Part shown: positions 1 to 5,075 of the stretch, piece after piece | Layout of the letters: each line of letters begins with the position of its first letter | How positions within the stretch are numbered: the stretch's first letter is position 1 | Assembly (NCBI GenBank): GCA_023659785.1 | Contig: JAGXOR010000094.1 | Location: forward strand, 1-5,439 | DNA from: Methanomicrobia archaeon LH_S13 | Lineage (GTDB): Archaea; Halobacteriota; Syntropharchaeia; Alkanophagales; Methanospirareceae | Direction: 5' to 3' | DNA length: 5,439 nt | Notes under the pieces: model-generated | The model's input: only the letters and a program-made list of their open reading frames with translations | Database searches by the model: none | What the model was told of the DNA's origin: nothing | Made by a program: the position numbers and the translations under genes

Positions 1-21
1 AATTGATAGCATCATACGAAG

Positions 22-55
22 AGGTTTGAGACAAAATGGTTGAATCTCATAACCT
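22..55. terminator. Hairpin just downstream of the radical SAM gene, possible terminator
   Basis: Bases 22-31 (AGGTTTGAGA) pair with 45-55 (TCTCATAACCT), giving ten base pairs with one bulged T and a 13-base loop. It lies 8 to 41 bases past the stop codon of the leftward radical SAM gene. There is no long T-run behind it on the minus strand, so it is not a textbook terminator. It may be an mRNA 3'-end structure or chance. Confidence 0.3.
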
Positions 56-62
56 TGAGTGA

Positions 63-1115
63 TTACTCTTCATCTAACAACCACGGCTCTTTTAATCCTG
101 CAGGGCAATTCAACTTCATCGGGCATTTACCACAGTTTCTATCCGGTCTGATACAACCAGCAAGCTTAGAATACGCGAATGCACGCCTTGCCCCTTCCTG
201 CTTGACGCTTTTAAACTCCCTTGCCGCCGTTTCAACTTCAACTACTTGCTTTGTCACCTCTATCGGATAATATCCTCTCCACCAGACATTTTCAAGACCA
301 GTTTTCAAGACTGCCTGTCCGATTTCGTCCATTCTCTTCTTCGTAGGTCCAGGATGGTAATATAAGATATAGTTGGGTCTGAACGGTATAATGCGCAGCG
401 GCACGGAAGGGTCAATAGAGGCGAGGAACTGTGCTATTTCTTCTATTTCCGTATCGTTTATCCCTGGTATCACAATGGTTCTGAATGCACGTATCTTATC
501 TCTACCTTTTCTGATGAGGTATTCTGCATTACGCAGAACCGGTTCGACGGGTGCTCCTGTTATCGCCCGGTGCGTGTCATCGTGAAACGCCTTTATCTCG
601 AACGTAACATAAGAACAGAGGTCTATAATCTGCTGAAGAGTGGGCTGGCTCGCAAATCCGTTTGTAGCGAACCCCACGCCCAATTCCGGCATCTTTTCCC
701 TCGCCTCTTCTACCACCTTTGCGATATACGGAAAGTGTATGCTTGGCTCTCCACCCGTAAAGCTTATTTTATCCACGTGCATCGCCTTTCCTTCTGGTGA
801 ATTAATCCTGCGAATTGCCTCTGCCGCAAGCTCTCCTGGGTCTATGTAGCCACGGTAGAACCAGCCGCTGCCGGGATACTGCGAAAGCCGATAGGCATTG
901 CAATAGATACATTTGAAATCACATCCGAGCATCGTCACCGAATAACTTCGCAGGACCTGTGCGAGGTTACAGTAGGCAATCTCGGGCATACCGACACCAC
1001 AAACGCCAGGTTCTCCTTCTAACCGGTTAACACCACATTTCCACTCGCATAGCACACAGTGTTCAAACTTTCTCGTCCATTCATCTATCCTTTCTTCCGA
1101 CAAACTTTCTTTCAT
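63..1115 (-). CDS. Radical SAM protein, PflA/PflX-like (COG1180/COG1313 type), 350 aa
   Basis: A cytosolic iron-sulfur enzyme that should cleave S-adenosylmethionine to start radical chemistry; the substrate is unknown. The radical SAM cluster motif CX3CX2C is C65, C69, C72 (GCDFKCIYC), followed by the SAM-binding TGGEP at 120-124 and a PGIND turn at 218-221. An N-terminal cysteine set, C20, C23, C27 and C39 within a CGVNRLEGEPGVCG segment, is typical of PflX-like relatives of pyruvate formate-lyase activase. A C-terminal set, C321, C328, C331 and C337, could hold an auxiliary Fe-S cluster. The start is ATG at 1115; another ATG five bases upstream is out of frame. There is no Shine-Dalgarno sequence, and a TATA-like box about 30 bases upstream suggests a very short leader. 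It is transcribed divergently from the hydrolase at 1267. No glycyl radical enzyme is nearby, so calling it an activase would be a guess. Family assignment is firm, function open. Confidence 0.93.
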   Translation of the reverse strand: MKESLSEERIDEWTRKFEHCVLCEWKCGVNRLEGEPGVCGVGMPEIAYCNLAQVLRSYSVTMLGCDFKCIYCNAYRLSQYPGSGWFYRGYIDPGELAAEAIRRINSPEGKAMHVDKISFTGGEPSIHFPYIAKVVEEAREKMPELGVGFATNGFASQPTLQQIIDLCSYVTFEIKAFHDDTHRAITGAPVEPVLRNAEYLIRKGRDKIRAFRTIVIPGINDTEIEEIAQFLASIDPSVPLRIIPFRPNYILYYHPGPTKKRMDEIGQAVLKTGLENVWWRGYYPIEVTKQVVEVETAAREFKSVKQEGARRAFAYSKLAGCIRPDRNCGKCPMKLNCPAGLKEPWLLDEE

Positions 1116-1143
1116 TTCATAAAGAAGATTTTATTAAAGAAAG

Positions 1144-1150
1144 TTATATT
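1144..1150 (-). promoter_or_regulatory. TATA-like box for the leftward radical SAM gene
   Basis: Read on the minus strand this is AATATAA. Archaeal transcription usually begins about 26 bases from the TATA centre, which puts the start near 1121, only a few bases before the ATG at 1115. This fits the lack of any ribosome binding site: the mRNA would be leaderless or nearly so. The call rests on position and base composition only. Confidence 0.4.
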
Positions 1151-1234
1151 GTATTTGTGTAGGGTTTTTGGGATTGAAACAATTGATGAAATCATTGCAA
1201 GGTTTTTCTTTTCCATAAACGCTTACCTCTTTAC

Positions 1235-1244
1235 CTTTTATTTA
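1235..1244 (+). promoter_or_regulatory. TATA-like box for the rightward hydrolase gene
   Basis: The T/A-rich CTTTTATTTA is centred about 27 bases before the ATG at 1267, the right distance for a leaderless transcript starting at or next to the start codon. A second A/T block, GATATAAA at 1255-1262, is too close to the ATG to act as TATA box for this gene. The rest of 1116-1266 shows no gene; a small imperfect hairpin (CAAT-GAT / ATCATTG, 1180-1197) and two GGTTTTT copies (1163 and 1201) are the only other structure seen. Confidence 0.35.
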
Positions 1245-1266
1245 CTCGTCTTTTGATATAAACTTT

Positions 1267-2043
1267 ATGCAACCCATTTCCCTATTACAAATAGCGCCTA
1301 CTCTGGCGGAGTTTTTCGGTGTGCATTTGACTTCACAACTCCGAGCAGTCGAGCAAATACTCACGTTCGCTTATTCTCGCAAACCTATCCCTAAGGTGGT
1401 GGCATTGCTCGTGATTGACAGTCTCGATTACCGTTTTTATTCCGATTTCGCACATGAATTAGAGATAATTCACGACCTTGTCGAGCGAGATGGACTTCTA
1501 TTCGAGTGCGAAACGGTAAGTAACCATACAACACCTGCAATTGCTTCTATTCTCACCGGCTTACTGCCAGAATCGCATGGGATTCTCACAGGGGAAGATG
1601 TGGGCACGTCGAATGTAAACTCCATTTTGGAAATAATGGAGGATGAGGGTCAGAAGACAGCAGCGGCAATCGAAACGAAGGGTGCAAAACCACTTTGGGG
1701 AAGAATAAGCTATGTCTTCCCAGTTGATGACCGTGAAGATATATTTGAATACGACGACTTAATAAAAAAGCACACCATTTCCGTGTTGGATAAGCAAGAT
1801 TTAAGGTTGATGTTTTCTCATCTCCGTGCAATTGACCGGTTTGCACACAGGGACAGGGATTTAAGTGTTGCTGCAAAAGTTATAAATGAAAATATGAGGG
1901 CAATTGCAAATGCAGTTGGCGAAAGAAACGGTTTGTTGTTTATTTGTGGTGACCACGAGACGCACTTGAAGGATAGGAAAGCTAAGCAAGCTTTGCATGG
2001 GAAATCACCTGCAACTGTTCCTTTGATCGTTTGTTGTCCTTAA
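1267..2043 (+). CDS. Alkaline phosphatase superfamily hydrolase (type I phosphodiesterase/nucleotide pyrophosphatase-like), 258 aa
   Basis: A two-metal phosphohydrolase, probably cytosolic because no signal peptide or membrane segment is visible. All expected ligands are present in family order: D51 in VVALLVIDSLD, the nucleophile T88 or T89 in SNHTTPA, D190 and H194 in HLRAIDRFAHR, D229-H230 in ICGDHETH, and H244 in ALHGKS. The substrate (phosphodiester, phosphonate or sugar phosphate) cannot be told. The start is the first ATG after the in-frame stop at 1216-1218, with no GTG or TTG alternative between. There is no Shine-Dalgarno sequence, so a leaderless mRNA is likely. The protein is short for the family and stops right after VPLIVCCP; the QIAPTLAEFFGV segment that normally follows that strand sits instead at residues 8-19, suggesting a circular permutation. 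Its last 62 bases overlap the 3' end of the converging radical SAM gene. Family call is strong. Confidence 0.9.
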   Translation: MQPISLLQIAPTLAEFFGVHLTSQLRAVEQILTFAYSRKPIPKVVALLVIDSLDYRFYSDFAHELEIIHDLVERDGLLFECETVSNHTTPAIASILTGLLPESHGILTGEDVGTSNVNSILEIMEDEGQKTAAAIETKGAKPLWGRISYVFPVDDREDIFEYDDLIKKHTISVLDKQDLRLMFSHLRAIDRFAHRDRDLSVAAKVINENMRAIANAVGERNGLLFICGDHETHLKDRKAKQALHGKSPATVPLIVCCP

Positions 2044-2338
2044 TAAAACTTTTTAGAAAAAAGTTTGTTGCAATTATTGTTTCTGTTTCCATACTCGGAT
2101 ACACTCTAATCCACTTTTTCGTGCCCTTGGCTCGCGATTCAGAAGGAGGAAAATACTGAACACATGCTTTGCCCCGGGCAACATTTAGCAGGTATTTTGA
2201 AGCTGTATTAACCGCACGTTCAATCTCTTCGTCCTTCGGTCTTCTTGTTACTTTTTCTCTCGCTTCTCCTGGTGCAAACTTAACGACTTTATATCTGACC
2301 TCAGGGTCAATCTGAGCTAAAAAAGAAGCTATCCGCTC
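1982..2338 (-). pseudogene. Out-of-frame 3' remainder of the PflA-like radical SAM gene (118 codons)
   Basis: From base 2338 downward the minus strand reads ERIASFLAQIDPEVRYKV, then KFAPGEAREKVTRRPKDEE, a K-Y-L-L-N-V-A-R-G helix, and a TNFFLKSFIK tail, ending at a TAG at 1982-1984. This is the normal end of a PflA-like barrel: the other radical SAM protein in this window has EEIAQFLASIDPSVPLRI at the same place after its PGIND turn. There is no start codon of its own, so it only makes sense joined to the 5' part, giving about 304 residues. Joining needs one added base, or removal of two, around 2339-2340. The last 20 codons lie opposite the hydrolase gene (overlap 1982-2043) and look low in family character, so the original stop may have been near 2046-2066. 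The shift may be real, or a sequencing or assembly error. Confidence 0.8.
2046..2066. terminator. A/T-rich perfect hairpin at the convergent gene ends, candidate bidirectional terminator
   Basis: Bases 2046-2054 (AAACTTTTT) pair perfectly with 2058-2066 (AAAAAGTTT) around the loop AGA. It begins two bases after the hydrolase stop, itself followed directly by a second in-frame TAA. T-runs occur on both strands (five on plus, six on minus), as expected for archaeal T-rich termination. On the minus strand it lies inside the 3' part of the radical SAM reading frame (TNFFLKSFI), which argues for a role mainly on the plus strand. Confidence 0.45.
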
Positions 2339-2895
2339 GTTTCCTCCACATCCACAATCCCCGGCATCAAGACCGTTTCAACCCTGAAATCGAGTTTACT
2401 TCCCCAGAGATATCTCGCAGCCTCAAGAACCGGGCGATTTGACATGCCGGTGTACCACTGGTGAATTGAGTTGGTGTACGCCTTTATGTCAAGCTTAACT
2501 TCGTCGAGACCCGCGCCTTTCAATTCCTTTACATAGTTTCCGTTCAATAAATATCCGTTCGTGGACAGCGTAATCTGCTTCACGGCAACACGCGTTTTGA
2601 GCTTTTTCACGAGGTCAAGCAAAAAGTCCTTGTCCAGAGTTGGTTCACCACCGGTTATTATAGCCTCTTCAAGCGGTGCGGTGTTATTATAAGTTCGGCT
2701 TGAGTTCTGTACCCAATTTATTAATTCATCAACGTTTATCAGTTCGCCCACGGTGTCACGGGCACTGCTAAAGCATCCTTTGCAGTGGAAGTTGCAGCCA
2801 GAAAGAGTAATCCAAATACAAGGCTTCGGCTCAGTTAGTGACAAAGTGATAAATGGCACATACCTGCATCTATCTCTTGTCTCCTGCGTTGACAT
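2329..2895 (-). CDS. PflA-like radical SAM protein, 5' part of a frameshifted gene (188 aa as read)
   Basis: An iron-sulfur SAM enzyme of the COG1180 (PflA-like) type. The cluster motif is C34, C38, C41 in SGCNFHCKGC, TGGEP follows at 81-85, then TLSTNGYLL (109-117) and KLDIKAY (134-140), both typical of the partial TIM barrel. The barrel is cut off just after VLMPGIVDVEE (175-185) by the codons TSG and a TAG stop. The missing part lies in another frame directly downstream (1982-2338), so this is a broken copy or a base error rather than a naturally short protein. The ATG at 2895 is five bases past the stop of the geranylgeranyl reductase gene, so the two are almost certainly co-transcribed. 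There is no Shine-Dalgarno sequence; translational coupling could start it. Substrate unknown; the neighbour suggests, without proof, redox or lipid maturation. Confidence 0.85.
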   Translation of the reverse strand: MSTQETRDRCRYVPFITLSLTEPKPCIWITLSGCNFHCKGCFSSARDTVGELINVDELINWVQNSSRTYNNTAPLEEAIITGGEPTLDKDFLLDLVKKLKTRVAVKQITLSTNGYLLNGNYVKELKGAGLDEVKLDIKAYTNSIHQWYTGMSNRPVLEAARYLWGSKLDFRVETVLMPGIVDVEETSG

Positions 2896-2900
2896 TTGTT

Positions 2901-4082
2901 TTAGAGCAGTATCTTCGCCAACCCCAACAGCATCTTTGGATTCCTTTTCACGAGTTCCAACAACAGTGCGCTAGTAGAAAGCTCCGTTATTTTTATGCCA
3001 GCTAAGGAACGAGCAAGCGTGTTGAGGTCTTTGTCAGAGAGCCCGAAGAAGAATTCTTTTGCTTTAAAGCCTGTTTCCAACCGTTTTTCAAACGTGCTTC
3101 TCCACCTGCTCTCGTATTCCATCAATCTCCGCTTTGAAAAATTGTTTTCCTGCGACGCCTTCACTATTACGTCACCTGCTATTTCGCCTGCTTGTATCGC
3201 ATACAAAATGCCACCGCCGGTTAGAGCATTGACTTGCCTTGCTGCATCGCCGACTAAAATAAGACCATCCGCTGCGCTTTCGTTTAGCGGTCCACTCAGT
3301 GGCACAGCACCATACATCTCAGCCACGATCTTTCCATCGGGAAACTTATTACGCACAAACGCCCTCAGATAATTAATTGCACGGTGCTTTTCTCCTGATA
3401 CATCACCGCCTATCCCTAGACCTACATTTGCACAATCTCCTCCTTTTGGAAATACCCAAGCATAGCCTTTTGGTGCAACTTCATTGCCCAGGAAAAATTC
3501 CGAATAATCCTTGTTCAGTTCTACATCGCACATAAGGAACTCAGCACAGACAGATATATTAGAAGGTAGCAGCTGCGTGTTAATACCCATCCACCTGCCC
3601 ACCCTTGATTCCACTCCATCTGCACCAATCACGACATTCGCATAAATGCGTGTATCCCCTTCTACGGACCGAGCATAAACGCCTTTTGCATACCCGTTGA
3701 CTTCAATGATTCCATAAGCTTCTGTTTTGACTCTTACCGCGGCACCTGCACGTGCAGCTTCGCTTGCAAGCGTCTTATCAAATATTCTCCGTTCGAGCAC
3801 ATACCCCACTTCCTCCATTTCCCCCCCCTGCATAACCACCTTCGTGCCATCAGGACCGTATATGTTCGCTCCTTTTACCTCTGCGCAGATACATCTCTTG
3901 TCGACCGGAACGAACTTCTCTATCGCTTTGCTCACTCCTTCTGCACATTTCACAGGCACGCCTATTTCTTGGTTTCTTTCTATCAAAAGAACGTCTAATC
4001 CGTGTTCAGCAGCAGTTTTCGCAGTTACACTGCCAGCAGGTCCTGCTCCTACGACTACAGCGTCGTGTCTTTCCTCTTTCAT
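2901..4082 (-). CDS. Geranylgeranyl reductase family protein (FAD-dependent), 393 aa
   Basis: A flavoprotein that most likely saturates the double bonds of geranylgeranyl chains in archaeal ether lipids, acting at the membrane surface; related family members reduce other isoprenoids. The FAD-binding Rossmann motif VVVGAGPAGS is at 9-18 with the ribose-binding E35 after it (VLLIER). C46 in VKCAEGVS matches the conserved active-site cysteine of archaeal reductases. VIGADGVESR (151-160) and VGDAARQVNALTGGGI (277-292) are the second FAD region, and YAWVFPKG followed by GLG (207-223) is the family's YxWxFP-x8-GxG substrate motif. Length is normal. The start is ATG at 4082; a weak or absent Shine-Dalgarno sequence precedes it, about 50 bases after the likely transcription start. 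It leads an operon with the broken radical SAM gene five bases downstream, and faces the PAC2 gene across a dyad-containing promoter region. Exact substrate is not provable from sequence. Confidence 0.93.
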   Translation of the reverse strand: MKEERHDAVVVGAGPAGSVTAKTAAEHGLDVLLIERNQEIGVPVKCAEGVSKAIEKFVPVDKRCICAEVKGANIYGPDGTKVVMQGGEMEEVGYVLERRIFDKTLASEAARAGAAVRVKTEAYGIIEVNGYAKGVYARSVEGDTRIYANVVIGADGVESRVGRWMGINTQLLPSNISVCAEFLMCDVELNKDYSEFFLGNEVAPKGYAWVFPKGGDCANVGLGIGGDVSGEKHRAINYLRAFVRNKFPDGKIVAEMYGAVPLSGPLNESAADGLILVGDAARQVNALTGGGILYAIQAGEIAGDVIVKASQENNFSKRRLMEYESRWRSTFEKRLETGFKAKEFFFGLSDKDLNTLARSLAGIKITELSTSALLLELVKRNPKMLLGLAKILL

Positions 4083-4119
4083 CTGTCAACAAACCTTTTC
4101 TTAGAAAGAGAAGCTTTAA

Positions 4120-4141
4120 CAAAAGGAACATGTTTCTTTTG
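4120..4141. promoter_or_regulatory. 22-base near-perfect dyad, candidate operator
   Basis: The half-sites are CAAAAGGAACA (4120-4130) and TGTTTCTTTTG (4131-4141); they are reverse complements except for one position (G4126 against T4135). The dyad sits between two divergent genes. It covers the transcription start predicted for the reductase gene (near 4133 from the TATA at 4155-4163) and lies just upstream of the same TATA for the PAC2 gene. That is where a repressor of the first or an activator of the second would bind. A further CTTTTG (4144-4149), inside the short palindrome CTTTT-GT-AAAAG (4144-4155), and an odd palindrome TTTCT-T-AGAAA (4097-4107) may be extra half-sites. Confidence 0.5.
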
Positions 4142-4154
4142 CTCTTTTGTAAAA

Positions 4155-4163
4155 GATATAAAT
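4155..4163. promoter_or_regulatory. TATA box readable in both directions (reductase gene and PAC2 gene)
   Basis: GATATAAAT on plus is ATTTATATC on minus, the latter close to the archaeal TTTATATA consensus. On minus, a start near 4133 would leave a leader of about 50 bases before the ATG at 4082. On plus, the upstream AAAAG resembles a BRE and the start would be near 4185, 14 to 23 bases before the candidate start codons of the PAC2 gene. A second plus-strand candidate is ATAATATATAAG at 4174-4185, overlapping the heptamer repeats; it would give a leaderless PAC2 mRNA. Confidence 0.45.
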
Positions 4164-4179
4164 GCATTGGCGAATAATA

Positions 4180-4200
4180 TATAAGTTATAAGTTATAAGT
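4180..4200 (+). repeat. Three perfect tandem TATAAGT heptamers at the PAC2 start
   Basis: TATAAGT occurs at 4180-4186, 4187-4193 and 4194-4200 with no gap, ending one base before the G of the ATG region; the GTG at 4199 lies within the last copy. Each unit is TATA-like. It could be a regulator or TBP binding array, or a replication-slippage repeat that shifts the promoter-to-start distance by seven bases per unit. Confidence 0.75.
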
Positions 4201-5032
4201 GATGGGAATGGATAAGGAATTTAAAATCGAAGAATTCAGTTTTTACTGGAACATAGACGAGGAGAAGTTTAAAAAGAAGATAAGGAATTACGAGAATATC
4301 CTGATTGCGGGATTCCCACCGATGGGAAATATTATACCATATCATATAAAAGAGCTTTTAACGGATTCTGAAAAGATATTGAACCTGTATTCTTATGACT
4401 TCCCGCCAACAGTAGAAGCGCGGGAAGAGGAATTTGAAATTCCGCATGACGAGATTTGGTTCAGTGAGGAAAAGAGGTTGTTCTGTTATGTTGGCAAATA
4501 CCCGGAGACCGAATATATCCCAAAAGCGGCGTATAAACAAGCAGAGTGTGTGGCTAAACTCGCAAAAGAGCTTTGTATTAAAGAGTTATATACAGTGGGG
4601 GTAATTATACCTTCGCAAGAACCTTTTAAAAAGAAGGAGGAGGAGGAGGAAGAAGCAGAAGCTTATGTTGGCTTTTTCGAAGGCTCGAAGAAACAAATTC
4701 CTGACGGGGTTAAGCACATGATGAGAAAAAATATCGGTAGATATTCCATTATTCGTAAAACCGGGCTTCTACCAGGTTTTGCTTCTAAACTTGGAATTGA
4801 AAGTTATTCTATTCTTGGTGTAGGGAAATATCCTGAAGATCTGAGGGCATGTGCAGGAGCTCTTAGGGCTTTTAAGAAATTATCTAAGTTAGATATAGAA
4901 ACAACAAGGATAGAAGAGATGCTCAAGGAAAGCGCAGAAGCCGTTGAAGCGCGAATAAGGAAAGAAAGAGAGAGAGCTGCTTATCGCGGCGAGGGTGTGG
5001 GAGTGGAACCATCTAACTACATGTATGGATAG
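4199..5032 (+). CDS. PAC2 family protein (proteasome assembly chaperone-like), 277 aa
   Basis: Archaeal PAC2 proteins (such as PbaA and PbaB) form cytosolic oligomers, some of which bind the 20S proteasome alpha ring. Here the core begins ILIAGFPPMGNI (34-45) and includes KELYTVGVIIP (128-138), RKTGLLPGFASKLGI (186-200) and SYSILGVGKYPEDLRA (202-217), the usual PAC2 strand-helix blocks. A KKK plus six-glutamate tract (144-152) interrupts a loop, a charged helix spans about 233-262, and the flexible tail ends SNYMYG. The last three residues M-Y-G fit the HbYX motif (hydrophobic, tyrosine, any) that docks activators on the proteasome. The outermost start is GTG 4199; ATG at 4202 or 4208 is equally or more likely, with no Shine-Dalgarno sequence to decide. 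It is divergent from the reductase gene and followed by a decayed gene. Residue numbers count from the GTG. Confidence 0.87.
   Translation: MMGMDKEFKIEEFSFYWNIDEEKFKKKIRNYENILIAGFPPMGNIIPYHIKELLTDSEKILNLYSYDFPPTVEAREEEFEIPHDEIWFSEEKRLFCYVGKYPETEYIPKAAYKQAECVAKLAKELCIKELYTVGVIIPSQEPFKKKEEEEEEAEAYVGFFEGSKKQIPDGVKHMMRKNIGRYSIIRKTGLLPGFASKLGIESYSILGVGKYPEDLRACAGALRAFKKLSKLDIETTRIEEMLKESAEAVEARIRKERERAAYRGEGVGVEPSNYMYG
4636..4650 (+). repeat. Trinucleotide (GGA)5 tract inside the PAC2 gene
   Basis: Five perfect GGA units, read in the GAG/GAA frame, make most of a run of six glutamates after three lysines. Such tracts vary in length by slippage in steps of one residue without breaking the frame. 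It falls in a loop between PAC2 core elements, so length change is likely tolerated. Confidence 0.7.
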
Positions 5033-5041
5033 TTTTATATA
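5033..5041 (+). promoter_or_regulatory. Strong archaeal TATA box upstream of a decayed gene
   Basis: TTTTATATA begins right after the PAC2 stop codon (5030-5032) and is the best TATA match in the window. Transcription would begin near 5060-5065, just before or within the AGGAGGT ribosome binding site, which fits a short-leadered mRNA. The gene it should serve is no longer readable. Confidence 0.5.
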
Positions 5042-5063
5042 CCCCTCCTATCTAAATAAAAGC

Positions 5064-5070
5064 AGGAGGT
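5064..5070 (+). promoter_or_regulatory. Perfect Shine-Dalgarno sequence AGGAGGT with no start codon behind it
   Basis: AGGAGGT is fully complementary to the 16S rRNA 3' end and is the only strong ribosome binding site seen in front of a gene in this window. Five bases on, where a start codon is expected, stands ATA (5076-5078) followed by codons for D-N-K-K-K-G-I-F-R and a TAA at 5106-5108. An ATG-to-ATA change would explain this. CCTCCT at 5044-5049 could pair with AGGAGG at 5064-5069. Confidence 0.6.
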
Positions 5071-5075
5071 AAAAA

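Noticed and set aside
57..68. Small inverted repeat GAGT-GATT-ACTC over the first radical SAM stop codon
   Set aside because: A four-base stem is expected by chance; the hairpin at 22-55 is the more credible structure there.
1170..1180. GGGATTGAAAC resembles the 3' end of many type I CRISPR repeats
   Set aside because: Only one copy occurs in the window, with no regular spacing, no second repeat and no cas gene. It is too short to call even a solo repeat.
1059..1256. Open frame of 65 codons on plus between the first two genes
   Set aside because: It begins inside the radical SAM gene on the other strand, and its product is a phenylalanine/leucine-rich string expected from A/T-rich promoter DNA; no ribosome binding site.
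1586..1876. 96-codon open frame on minus inside the hydrolase gene
   Set aside because: It lies wholly within a gene with complete catalytic motifs; its product is histidine/proline/leucine-rich shadow sequence without family features.
1982..2338. Independent small gene in the 3' part of the second radical SAM gene
   Set aside because: The frame has no ATG, GTG or TTG at its beginning and its content is clearly the C-terminal half of a PflA-like barrel.
2329..2345. Programmed ribosomal frameshift in the radical SAM gene
   Set aside because: The shift point lacks a canonical slippery heptamer and I see no downstream stem-loop or pseudoknot; a base loss or sequence error is simpler.
2995..4104. 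Plus-strand open frames of up to 125 codons opposite the reductase gene
   Set aside because: They are antisense shadows of a full-length, motif-complete gene and are rich in serine, alanine and proline without domain features.
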